A DNA stretch of 64,000 bases from Knufia peltigerae (Eukaryota > Ascomycota > Eurotiomycetes > Chaetothyriales > Trichomeriaceae), in NCBI GenBank assembly GCA_030247855.1, contig JAPDRN010000005.1, forward strand, positions 496,001 to 560,000, read 5' to 3'. A program made the translations under genes and the position numbers. The notes under the pieces are model-generated. The model was not told the origin of the DNA. It searched no databases and saw only the letters and a list, made by a program, of their open reading frames with translations. Shown piece by piece: positions 1 through 8,419 of this stretch (positions are counted from its first letter, which is position 1; each line of letters opens with the position of its first letter).

Positions 1-72
1 AATCCCCAAGAGAAAGGTCAGTGACCGGAAATTGAGGGGTTATATGAACTGATCATCTTAGGTGAAACATAC

Positions 73-473
73 CTCCAAACGACAGCTTCGATATCTTTGA
101 GCTCCAACGGCCTGTTCTGGCCCAAGGACGAGGCACTCTCTTTCAACACTTCCGCCGTCGTCTTTGGTATTTCAATGACATACCCGGAGTTGGCAAGTCT
201 GTCTGACACGCTGGGCGGGAGACCAGGTATATCTTTGGGGATACCCAGGTCGAACAAGACTCGTCTCGGGGAGCCTGAGTCGGTGGCGGCGGCGGTGGTG
301 GTGGTTTCAATGAGAAAAGACCAACTGGGTATAGTTGGGAAGACGGTGAACGAAGACAAGTCCGGCTTGACCAGATGTTCTGCTCCGAGGTTCTCGATCG
401 TCCCTGTCGTGTCGATGATGTATAGATTGGCTACGGCACCTGAGGGGATTTGAAAGGGTGGTGGTGTTGACAT
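73..473 (-). CDS. Metallo-beta-lactamase-fold hydrolase, first exon only (cut by left edge)
   Basis: This is the N-terminal exon of a fungal metallo-beta-lactamase superfamily protein of the lactonase-like type. Visible are the early beta-strand block ending VANLYIIDTT and the block RRVLFDLGIPKD, followed by LKDIEAVVW, which in this family directly precedes the metal-binding S-H-x-H-x-D-H motif. The start is the ATG at 473. The exon ends at 73 with a donor GTATGT at 72-67, leaving phase 2 (AG), so the next codon could be the Ser of the SH-x-H motif. The acceptor and the catalytic domain lie left of the window, so the metal ligands cannot be checked. A GGC/GGT microsatellite (about 285-306) gives a short Thr/Ala run. 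The gene diverges from the CMD-like gene at 1204. Family assignment is fairly firm; substrate is unknown. Confidence 0.75.
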
Positions 474-1203
474 TTTCGTTGATTGTTCGGTCTTGTTACT
501 TTGTCAAGACAATGTCACGTCCGAGGTGTTACTTGATGGTTCTCTGTCACGTAGGTATAATTCGTATATGTACGATACCAAGGATGTAAGATGGCAATCT
601 TTGTCGTGGTTAAATGGCAAATATATGCATTCACCCACCTAGATTTCTTGACCCGAGGTCATTCAACAGACCAGCTACTTGATGATCATCATACTGTCTC
701 CAATACTTTTCTGTTAGCCATTCCACCTTTCTATCCCTTACCGAATACCCCCTGGTGGAGTTAGAGTCGAATATTTCCCCGCAATTCCATCTCATACAGA
801 ACATGGAGCACAGGTAGATTTTCTTAATAGTAGAGAGACGTGAAGCAGCAAGTCATGTCGGCAATGAACGGCAGTAAAATATTCGGAACTAGAAATCATA
901 TAACCGAAAAAAGGAACCACATCCTTTGTCTTCCTCCCGTCATCTCTCTCTCACACAATACGGGACTTTTTGAATGAAACTTGTGGGACACTACAACGAA
1001 CTGGAGATAGGGACATTGAAATACTACGGAGGACCTAGCTGCCTCCATTCCAGATCCGAGAATATCGACTTGTCCGGGTTAGGATCTAACAGCAACTCAA
1101 TCAAGACCATCACCCACACTCTTATTCCACGCTCATTCTCACTCCAACTCCCACCCTCATTCTCACTCTCTCACCAAGATCACCGTGAAAGGGGAAAGGA
1201 AAA
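474..1203. promoter_or_regulatory. Shared upstream region of divergent hydrolase and CMD-like genes
   Basis: This 730-base stretch lies between two divergent starts. It holds no ORF that looks coding. Just before the + strand start is a CT-rich tract (about 1110-1180), a common feature of fungal promoters and leaders, and a TACGGAG motif lies at 1025-1031. No specific factor site can be named with confidence. Confidence 0.5.
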
Positions 1204-1928
1204 ATGAAAATTCCGTACGTCCAAGATTCATCCGAAGGTCTCTCACCCGAAGACGCCGCCATTTATGAACGTATCAAACTACGAAGAGGAGGTTCTCTCT
1301 TACCTTTGGACAAGGCACTTTTTCATTCTCCAAAATTGGCAGATGGTGAGTTTTGGACTCTTCCATACTTTATCACACTACACTTCGAAAGTCCTCCTCT
1401 TTTTGTCCTACACTTCAACCCATATATATATTCATCATCTCACTTTTTTTCTGTTTTGTTTGTTTTTAACAAAACAAAAATACAGGATGGAATTCCCTCC
1501 TAGGTGCCGTGCGTACTCAAGGTATCTTACCGACCGACATTCGAGAAATCATCATATGTCGAGTGGCTTTGAACAATAAAGCATGGTTCGAATGGCACCA
1601 TCACGCACCTATTCTACAATCGGCACCTGGATTCACCTCGGAAATGATGAAGGTGGTAGAATCAATCGACCTGGCCGACCCTGACAACACTGGTCCTGAT
1701 TCTTCGGTATTAAATCCAAAACAACTAGCCGCTCTAAGGTATGCGGACAGCATGACAAGACAGATCGACGTCCCAACCTCCATCTTCGAATCCCTCAAGA
1801 CTGCCGGTTTTGACGATCAAGAAATCGTAGAAATGACAATCACCTGCGGAGCTTACAACATGGTGAGTAGGTTCTTGGTGGCCTTGGACGTCGGGGAGAT
1901 GAATGGGAAATCACCACTCGAACATTAA
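1204..1928 (+). CDS. Carboxymuconolactone decarboxylase (CMD)/AhpD-like protein
   Basis: Two exons, 1204-1345 and 1486-1928, encode 194 aa. The intron has donor GTGAGT and acceptor TACAG, and splicing joins the reading as LADGWNSLLGAVRTQG, which restores the conserved CMD helix. Family landmarks are LLGAVRTQGILPTDIREIII and then CRVALNNKAWFEWHHH, matching the E...H region of carboxymuconolactone decarboxylase-like proteins, followed by a second helical half with LAALRYADSMTR. The CxxC of peroxidase-type AhpD is absent, so a peroxidatic role is unlikely. Fungal members are often annotated only as CMD family, and the true substrate is unknown. The gene diverges from a metallo-beta-lactamase-fold gene, so the two could share regulation (inference). 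Confidence 0.85.
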
Positions 1929-2473
1929 CTCGGTGACATGGATTACTACATATGAGATATTACTTTTATATATACACATACAAATAAAGACTCCCACCCC
2001 CATCCAAAAAAAACTTGATTGACCTTTGACGGTGAGGGTGGTCTTATTGGTAGGAATCGAACGGGATCACGATGACCCATCAACGAGGACAACTACTGAC
2101 GAGGAATACTACGGAGGGGGGAGAATTGATGGTTGGCAAATCTAGAAGTATTTACAATGGAAGAGAGAAACACATTCGAAGAAAAATGAAATGGGTAAAA
2201 AGAACAGGATGAACGATGGTAGTCAGAACAGATATAACAACAGAATGGACATGTCCTTTCGACTACCCTCTACTTCGTACGGACAACTCCCCCTTCTGTG
2301 ATAAGACACGTACAAACATATACAAACACATTGACGGATATTGGATTTGAATTGTTAATCATACTCTGCTATTTCGTACACAAGCCACTAGGAGAACCTT
2401 TCTAAAATAAGTAGGTAAGCAATATCGATTGGTGAAGGAGAATCCCTCCCACCAAGGTCATCTCTGGCCTTCG
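1929..2473. other. Convergent 3' intergenic region
   Basis: This 545-base region lies between the 3' ends of the CMD-like gene and the RING gene. It contains AT-rich stretches just after the CMD stop (about 1960-1985, TATATATACA followed by AATAAAG) that could serve as a polyadenylation region. A T-loop-like GTTCGATTCC on the minus strand near 2053-2062 is not part of a foldable tRNA. No gene seen. Confidence 0.4.
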
Positions 2474-5400
2474 TCAAGGCACGTACAACCTCACAAATCC
2501 CTGAACGGCCCTTCGACAAGTCACGCAATTTCCGAAGTTATTCAATGCCAAGCTGATCCGGCAATCCTCGCATACTATCAGACATCGGCAAGGCCATGCG
2601 ATGATCGACCTACCCGACGTCTGACATACCACGCAAGCTGGTCCGGCCCGGTGTGACTCATCATCGGCATCGTCAAAAGTAGGAAGAGATTGTAAAGACG
2701 GCAGTTTGGCCTTTCGTCGACTCAGTATCAGCGACTCCAGCACTTCCGCCTCTTCGGCATTGGTCAACGGCCGTGGACCGGAGACATGTGAGTTGTCGAA
2801 AAGGGATATCGTCGGAACGTGTCCAGATGGCTTTTGTGGTGTCCTCCCAGCCAAAAGAATACGAGCTCGTTCACGCTCCATTTCCCGTTGATAGCGGGAA
2901 CGTGTCATGATACCAGGAGTCTCAGACGATACACTTTTCAAATGAGCTGCTAGAATACGGGCTTCGTCTCGTGATTCTCGATCTTGCGGATCTAAAAGTC
3001 TGGCTAGATTCGTGGTATCCAATGGCGTGTCGGTGAAAGGGGTCGATTCTCTGGTTTCAATTCCAGCAAACGACCAGGTTGGTCCAGTAGAGGTCTGCGT
3101 CGGTGTCTTTGTACCATCGGGTTCTGATTCCCATCCATCTTCGTCTTCATCTCCAATCTCGCTGCGATCAGTCGTGGCTTCGGTAGTCGTGGAAATAACA
3201 CTCGTCGTGTCATCAAAATCATCCTGCTGAGGGGGCGGTTGATAATCACCGCTCCCGTCTTTCAGGCCAAACCATCCACCAGACCTCCACCAGTCATACA
3301 ATTTGGAATCGAGTAAATCATCAACTTTGTCACTGGGAAATTCAGTCATCAATCGTCTACGCATTTCTGGCTCGATATCGATGTCGTCCGTGAGGGGTAC
3401 CGTCAACTTTCCATCCTCCGCAATCAACCAAAAGTCGAGCATACGCCCTCTCCCGTTACTGTTGCGTTCATCGTGCATCTTCTTGAGTGACCGACCGACC
3501 AATCTCCTGAGCCAACGAGGTCGACCGGTAATCCCAAAAGAATCAAGCAAGACTCCAGCACCGAACCCAACATAACCCGCAATCAAGAAGAGAATCCCTC
3601 GAAGATAAATCATCAACAAATAGAATCGAGTAGTACGCTGTACGGCGCCAACTCCACCGTTTCGAGGGGTGGGGTAAACAAAAGAGTCTTTGGCTTCGAG
3701 CTCACCCTCCTTTCTGTCGAACTTGCGCTCTTTAAAATACCCAGATTCCCAGACGCCACCTTTGTCCATACCTCCAGGGGTCGAGGATGGAAGGCCATAT
3801 TCTTCAAGTATCTGAAATTGCTGACCTATTGAAGTTCCCGACTTCTCATCTCTGGCACCTTCAAATTCATCCAGTCTGTCTTCCTCAATCCAAGTGAATT
3901 GCCGTACTTCAACGGCTCTGCCTTCGTTGAGGAAAACAGATTCTGAGGCGGCGGTCAAAGCCGCGAAACCGACCCGAAGGAGGGCCGTGTAAAAGTCCTC
4001 ATACCAACGGATATGGATGCCTCTGGTCTGAATAGCTGCTTGGAGATTGTCATGTGCAATGCTGAATCGCTCTTTGAGACTGGTGGGTTGTGGAATTCGG
4101 GGGTTTGTCCCCAGTGATACTGCCGTGAAAGTGAGTGCAACAAGATAGATGATGAAACAGATGCCGATACCCAACAGGATAGCCATGTGTGGAAGGAACC
4201 CGACAATAGCCACCGTTGGGAAATGTAATAAGCTGCTGACTGGGCGGTCGTCGACATCATCGCCACCTCTGACCATCGTGCTTGTACTGAAAAGACCCCA
4301 GACAAACGAGGACATAAAAGCCATGCCCCAGATCCCGGTGTTGACTAGACGCCATTGACGCTGCTTGCCCATAACAGCAAGCACATGAGATGTCAAAGAG
4401 TTGCCACACGAGAGCAACGTTACCAGTAGAACTTCTACTGGCACATTCACCCGATCCAGAATGTGAGGGCCAGTCAGGGACGCAGTGGCATCAGCCAAGG
4501 CAAGAAGGGTGCCTGAGGCTGGTATTGTAGGCTGAGAATTGGGTGTAGTCATGTTTGAAGAGCTGGCGTCGGAGGGTTTTGACGAGCCAAACGGACCTAA
4601 ACCAAGGGTATGTGACAATGCCGTCTCTGCTTCTGCAAATGCCAGAGAGTGTTCGAACACAGTCATACCGACCTCCGTCGTGGCAGGGATCTGTTGCAGT
4701 GAACAAGACAAACTCTCCACGATGTTAGACAGGCTCAAACGTAGGAAGGATGGCCACAGGAGGGAGAAGGAACCTCGAGGTGCGCGCACATCCGCAGATG
4801 GCCTGCTCAGGCCTACAGCAGCACAAGCACTAGCATCTGTAGATCCGAACAAGACAGCCGAGCTCACGGTATGCAGGGCACCACCATCTTTTGACCAATC
4901 CAGCAGACTGTACATATTGTTATTCCCATGCCGGTAGAGCGAGAAGTCGGGTGAGGTCTGGCATCGAATTGCCTGCAGAAGTTGATGTATTTGTGAAATG
5001 AAGAGTAGTATAGGCACGATTCGAAGGGCCAGTCTCTTTGGCCAATCCAGATAAATGCGCTGCCTGGCGGCGCCGTAGACCCCAATCCGGTTGAGTATGA
5101 GGGCCAGGGCAAGGACCGTAAAAGCCCACCTAGAGGTTATGTAGTGTAGCATGCCCCAATAGCTCTTGAATGTACTGGCTTGAAATGCTTCTGCGAAGAA
5201 GGCTGCCCAACCCGCGGGCGCTGTTCCACCCAGGGCCTGCGCTGTGCCGGCATTTGCAGCTGCGTCGGCCATGACTTGTGCTCCTGTGTCAGCTGCCTGT
5301 CTCACAGCCCCGGGTCCGAAGAAGGTATGTCGACCCAAACTCTCTACCTTGAATGTGTTCCAGAGATTGATAAAGGATCGCTCGAGGTGGGAAGCGAGGT

Positions 5401-5557
5401 GTAGCGGGGCACGAAGGAAGTCCTTTGAGGAAGCCGATCCAAAGAAGGAGGTAGCATTGGCTGCGGCGGTTTCCAACCCTGCTGAAGTCAACTCCGCTGA
5501 CACTGAGGCTACTCCAGATATTGCCGTCTGAGTCAGGGTAGATTCGACGGAGACCAT
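2474..5557 (-). CDS. Multi-pass membrane RING-type E3 ligase, Asi1/Asi3-like
   Basis: This is an uninterrupted 1027-aa reading frame from ATG at 5557. The N-terminal two thirds contain several hydrophobic segments (roughly residues 145-165, 180-200, 375-395, 405-425, 445-485 and 650-680). A long acidic/Ser/Thr-rich disordered region follows. The C-terminus is a zinc-binding RING-like domain: CVVC, then a 10-12 residue loop, WPCRC, CEDC, RISLALNNFGN and CVTCRR, ending FVRLYVP at the chain end. The WPCxC...CxxCR..LA pattern at the extreme C-terminus resembles yeast Asi1/Asi3, inner-nuclear-membrane ubiquitin ligases that degrade misplaced membrane proteins and control latent transcription factors. 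The central metal-binding pair is C-x-C rather than C-x-H. Function is inferred from the architecture; nuclear-envelope location is not proven by sequence. Confidence 0.75.
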   Translation of the reverse strand: MVSVESTLTQTAISGVASVSAELTSAGLETAAANATSFFGSASSKDFLRAPLHLASHLERSFINLWNTFKVESLGRHTFFGPGAVRQAADTGAQVMADAAANAGTAQALGGTAPAGWAAFFAEAFQASTFKSYWGMLHYITSRWAFTVLALALILNRIGVYGAARQRIYLDWPKRLALRIVPILLFISQIHQLLQAIRCQTSPDFSLYRHGNNNMYSLLDWSKDGGALHTVSSAVLFGSTDASACAAVGLSRPSADVRAPRGSFSLLWPSFLRLSLSNIVESLSCSLQQIPATTEVGMTVFEHSLAFAEAETALSHTLGLGPFGSSKPSDASSSNMTTPNSQPTIPASGTLLALADATASLTGPHILDRVNVPVEVLLVTLLSCGNSLTSHVLAVMGKQRQWRLVNTGIWGMAFMSSFVWGLFSTSTMVRGGDDVDDRPVSSLLHFPTVAIVGFLPHMAILLGIGICFIIYLVALTFTAVSLGTNPRIPQPTSLKERFSIAHDNLQAAIQTRGIHIRWYEDFYTALLRVGFAALTAASESVFLNEGRAVEVRQFTWIEEDRLDEFEGARDEKSGTSIGQQFQILEEYGLPSSTPGGMDKGGVWESGYFKERKFDRKEGELEAKDSFVYPTPRNGGVGAVQRTTRFYLLMIYLRGILFLIAGYVGFGAGVLLDSFGITGRPRWLRRLVGRSLKKMHDERNSNGRGRMLDFWLIAEDGKLTVPLTDDIDIEPEMRRRLMTEFPSDKVDDLLDSKLYDWWRSGGWFGLKDGSGDYQPPPQQDDFDDTTSVISTTTEATTDRSEIGDEDEDGWESEPDGTKTPTQTSTGPTWSFAGIETRESTPFTDTPLDTTNLARLLDPQDRESRDEARILAAHLKSVSSETPGIMTRSRYQREMERERARILLAGRTPQKPSGHVPTISLFDNSHVSGPRPLTNAEEAEVLESLILSRRKAKLPSLQSLPTFDDADDESHRAGPACVVCQTSGRSIIAWPCRCLIVCEDCRISLALNNFGNCVTCRRAVQGFVRLYVP

Positions 5558-6021
5558 GTCTCGTCTCCCGCATGCGCGGGCAATGGTTTGTATATTAATT
5601 CATCCGTTGAATAAACGAATTCGAAACCACAGGAAGAAGGGGAATAAGTGAGAACGAGTGAGATGAAGAGACCAAGGTGAGTATTTGTGTCTGAGTATGC
5701 CGAATGAGAGAAAGCAATAAGATGGAGGTCTCCCACAAACCACTCTTGAGATGGACGCGCTTCGTCCGTTCCGACTGCGGATGCGGATGCGGATGCGGCC
5801 CATCGGAATCAGGTTTCCAAGACACGATTCTCGCTGCTGTACGAAGTACAAGGCTGAATGACGCAATTAGACAAGGCTGTCGATTTATATTGAACAATCT
5901 CGCAATAATCTCTGTACCTACAGATCACTTAACAGACGTCGAACAAAACATTCCTCACTGCTCTGCAACTATTTATGATCAATCAGACTTTCCAACCATT
6001 GAGTTCGGTTTACATATCTAG
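5558..6021. other. Intergenic region upstream of the RING gene
   Basis: This 464-base region holds the promoter side of the RING gene and the 3' side of the next minus-strand gene. It contains a short hexanucleotide repeat at 5777-5798. No coding sequence is supported. Confidence 0.4.
5777..5798. repeat. Hexanucleotide GGATGC short tandem repeat
   Basis: The run TGCGGATGCGGATGCGGATG shows about three and a half copies of a 6-base unit in the intergenic region upstream of the RING gene. It is an ordinary microsatellite-scale repeat. Confidence 0.75.
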
Positions 6022-7857
6022 TTAACCAGATGCTTTCAAGCCCACGGCTTCTTGTTGCTGATCCCATGTCCCCAGGAAACTTCCCAGATCATCTATTGCA
6101 CCCTCAACGTCAAAATCGTCATCCTTTAGCCTCGATGTCGCACTTTCAATAGCTTTGAGCTTCGCCGGTCGCTGCGCATCTTGGTTGGTAAAGATTTGGG
6201 CGTCAGACGTTATGGAAGCCACCGCTTCCGTAGAAGTCACAAGTGAAGACTTGAGTATACCTTTCCGCTCCGACATGCCACGGATAGGCTTCTCTGGAGG
6301 GGGCGACAACATTTCCGTTACATTATCTCTAGGGCTTTCTTCACTGTCGGCATTCGCACCCGATTGGATCTTGGTGGTTTTATCCTGATTGAGGGCCGAT
6401 GGTTTTGCAACTTTCATGGCCATCTTTATCGATCCTTGAGATGAACCTGAGGATCGCTCCTCAGTGACAAACGTTGTTCGTTTTTTCTTTGTGATAGATT
6501 TCGTCACTTTATGCACAGGAGACTGGCTCTCGGCTGGGATGACTTTGTTGCGACCGCCCGACCGTGTTGGGGTGCCGAGCGGAGACTTCAGCCGGTCGTT
6601 AGGATTCTCCTCTTCCATCTTTACAGCCTCTTCATCTGCATGTTGTGGTTCCTTCTGTTCTTGGACTGAGGTTTTCTGGTGATCTGGTGCGGCGGTAAAA
6701 ATTTGGATGTTGCTCGATAAGTTGGAAGGCACCGAGTGTAAAGCAGGCTGTATCTGTATCTGCGCAGAAGGAAGGTCGTCTGTATGTTTAAATTTGCTTG
6801 ATGCTGATGATAATGCAGGAAGCTTAGAATCATGGGCATGAGATGGTGGCCGTTCAAGTGCGGTATGAAGAGATGTTGAAAGTGTATTGGACTTCATTAC
6901 ACCCTCTGAACTATGCGTTTCTGGCCTATGGCGAGGGGGCGGTGACTTTCCAACTAGATTGTGCTGTCTTGAGTTCTCGCCATTCGAGAGGTTTGTGCTA
7001 GCGATATGTTGTGGTTGGGCGTGTGCCTGTTGAACAGGTGGCCAAAATGCTGTAATCGACGGTGAAGATATCTTCGGAGACTTCTTGTCTGGTATCCAAG
7101 ATGATGTTGCCTGACTGTGCTGAACCTGATCCAACGGTGGCCAGAAGTTGTGTAGTTCCACATCATCGAGTTTGGCAAAGCTAGACGCCGTATAGGCAAC
7201 TTCGGACAGGTGGAATGGTATAGGCGCAGGTTCCCATTTCTTCGTCTTCTGCGGAGGTGGTTTGGGTCCGGAATGGACTGCTGGCGATGGAGAAAGAATG
7301 GGCCTATCTGCTGCCTTCTCATAAAAACTGCTTGTCCTGAGCCAGTCTTCCACCTTGCGAATCTCGTTGCAATCCTCCTGGCTATATCTTTGAGACGTCC
7401 GCCGATCTCCTCTCGCACGGGATTGTTTATCGAGCCCGGTTTTACTCGGCTGCGGTTTGGGAGGGTCCAGCATCGTCGTTTTTGTCAGAGGCATTTGGCG
7501 TGATAATGAGGACCTGTCTACCTGCAGCGAAGGATCCACAGCAGCATCAGGCCGGAACCTCTTCGTACTTCGTGTTCGTGTTGTACTCTTTCTCCTCTTC
7601 ATCCATGGATTACGCCAATCTTTCCCGAATGGTCCATTCAATTGTGCAGAGGCTATGAATATCGGCTCGCCTCGAAGGTAGGACGTTGCAAAGTTCTGGA
7701 TACGTCGCTTTTTGGCAGCTCTTTGCTCGCTGTCTATTTCTTCGTTGGATTGTTCATCATAATAGACTATGGTATCGGCACAGATAGGAATATCATCGAC
7801 AGGAACTCGAGACACCGGCCTGGGATACTCGGGCACTTTGGCCCTGGCCAGAGGCAT
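6022..7857 (-). CDS. Conserved ascomycete disordered protein, probably nuclear
   Basis: The reading frame from the first in-frame ATG at 7857 gives 611 aa; codons upstream of it open only with TTG. Two blocks look conserved among filamentous ascomycetes. Near the N-terminus is AAKKRRIQNFATSYLRGEPI followed by FIASAQLNGPFGKDWRNPW. At the C-terminus is FDVEGAIDDLGSFLGTWD. Between them the chain is Ser/Pro/Lys-rich and low in hydrophobic residues, with basic KKRR and KRRKS stretches that could be nuclear localisation signals. Homologues are usually annotated as hypothetical or, loosely, protamine-like. I do not know the function; nothing enzymatic is visible. No intron is needed. Confidence 0.7.
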   Translation of the reverse strand: MPLARAKVPEYPRPVSRVPVDDIPICADTIVYYDEQSNEEIDSEQRAAKKRRIQNFATSYLRGEPIFIASAQLNGPFGKDWRNPWMKRRKSTTRTRSTKRFRPDAAVDPSLQVDRSSLSRQMPLTKTTMLDPPKPQPSKTGLDKQSRARGDRRTSQRYSQEDCNEIRKVEDWLRTSSFYEKAADRPILSPSPAVHSGPKPPPQKTKKWEPAPIPFHLSEVAYTASSFAKLDDVELHNFWPPLDQVQHSQATSSWIPDKKSPKISSPSITAFWPPVQQAHAQPQHIASTNLSNGENSRQHNLVGKSPPPRHRPETHSSEGVMKSNTLSTSLHTALERPPSHAHDSKLPALSSASSKFKHTDDLPSAQIQIQPALHSVPSNLSSNIQIFTAAPDHQKTSVQEQKEPQHADEEAVKMEEENPNDRLKSPLGTPTRSGGRNKVIPAESQSPVHKVTKSITKKKRTTFVTEERSSGSSQGSIKMAMKVAKPSALNQDKTTKIQSGANADSEESPRDNVTEMLSPPPEKPIRGMSERKGILKSSLVTSTEAVASITSDAQIFTNQDAQRPAKLKAIESATSRLKDDDFDVEGAIDDLGSFLGTWDQQQEAVGLKASG

Positions 7858-8419
7858 AATAACAAGGAAGACTGGGGAAGGCGTGCACGAAAATGCATTA
7901 AACAAACTGTACTGTGTGTACTGTGGTTAATAAACGCAAGAACACATTCGAAGATAGACCAAATCACCAGAAGCAAAAGGCGAGGCTGGTTGCCGGGCCC
8001 GATCAAAAATCGCGTCTATCAGGAGTACGGATACAAGGCGCCACTTTAAATGACACGCCGTTTACCGCGTCACGCGCGTCAGAGTAGCAGGCAATGATAA
8101 CGTCATATAAAGTGCCAGGCTACAGTACGGGATAGAAGGAGTGATGAGAGATCCTCTCAATAAATGTTCCTGCAGAAGCAATAGAAGTGTTTCATGAAGT
8201 ATTTTCTTATCTACATATACTGTCTGTCTGTGTTCCAGCAGAGTACTTAATAATGAGTTTGTGTTCCTTTGTGCCTTTCCACCCCAGTCACCTTCCATTA
8301 CCAGCACATCCCAGCCAACAATACATAAATCCACCAACTAAAAGGGTATCGAGCAATTGCCAACGCCATCAAGATTTTGGTCTTTCCAATCCATGAATCA
8401 GTCAACCATTTCTGCGTCT
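7858..8419. other. Intergenic region between two minus-strand genes
   Basis: This region of about 560 bases would hold the promoter of the disordered-protein gene and the 3' end of the Ham1-like gene. No coding sequence, repeat or RNA gene is evident. Confidence 0.4.

Noticed and set aside
2041..2100. A T-loop-like GTTCGATTCC suggesting a minus-strand tRNA
   Set aside because: Neighbouring bases do not form a T stem, anticodon arm or acceptor stem, so no tRNA can be folded.
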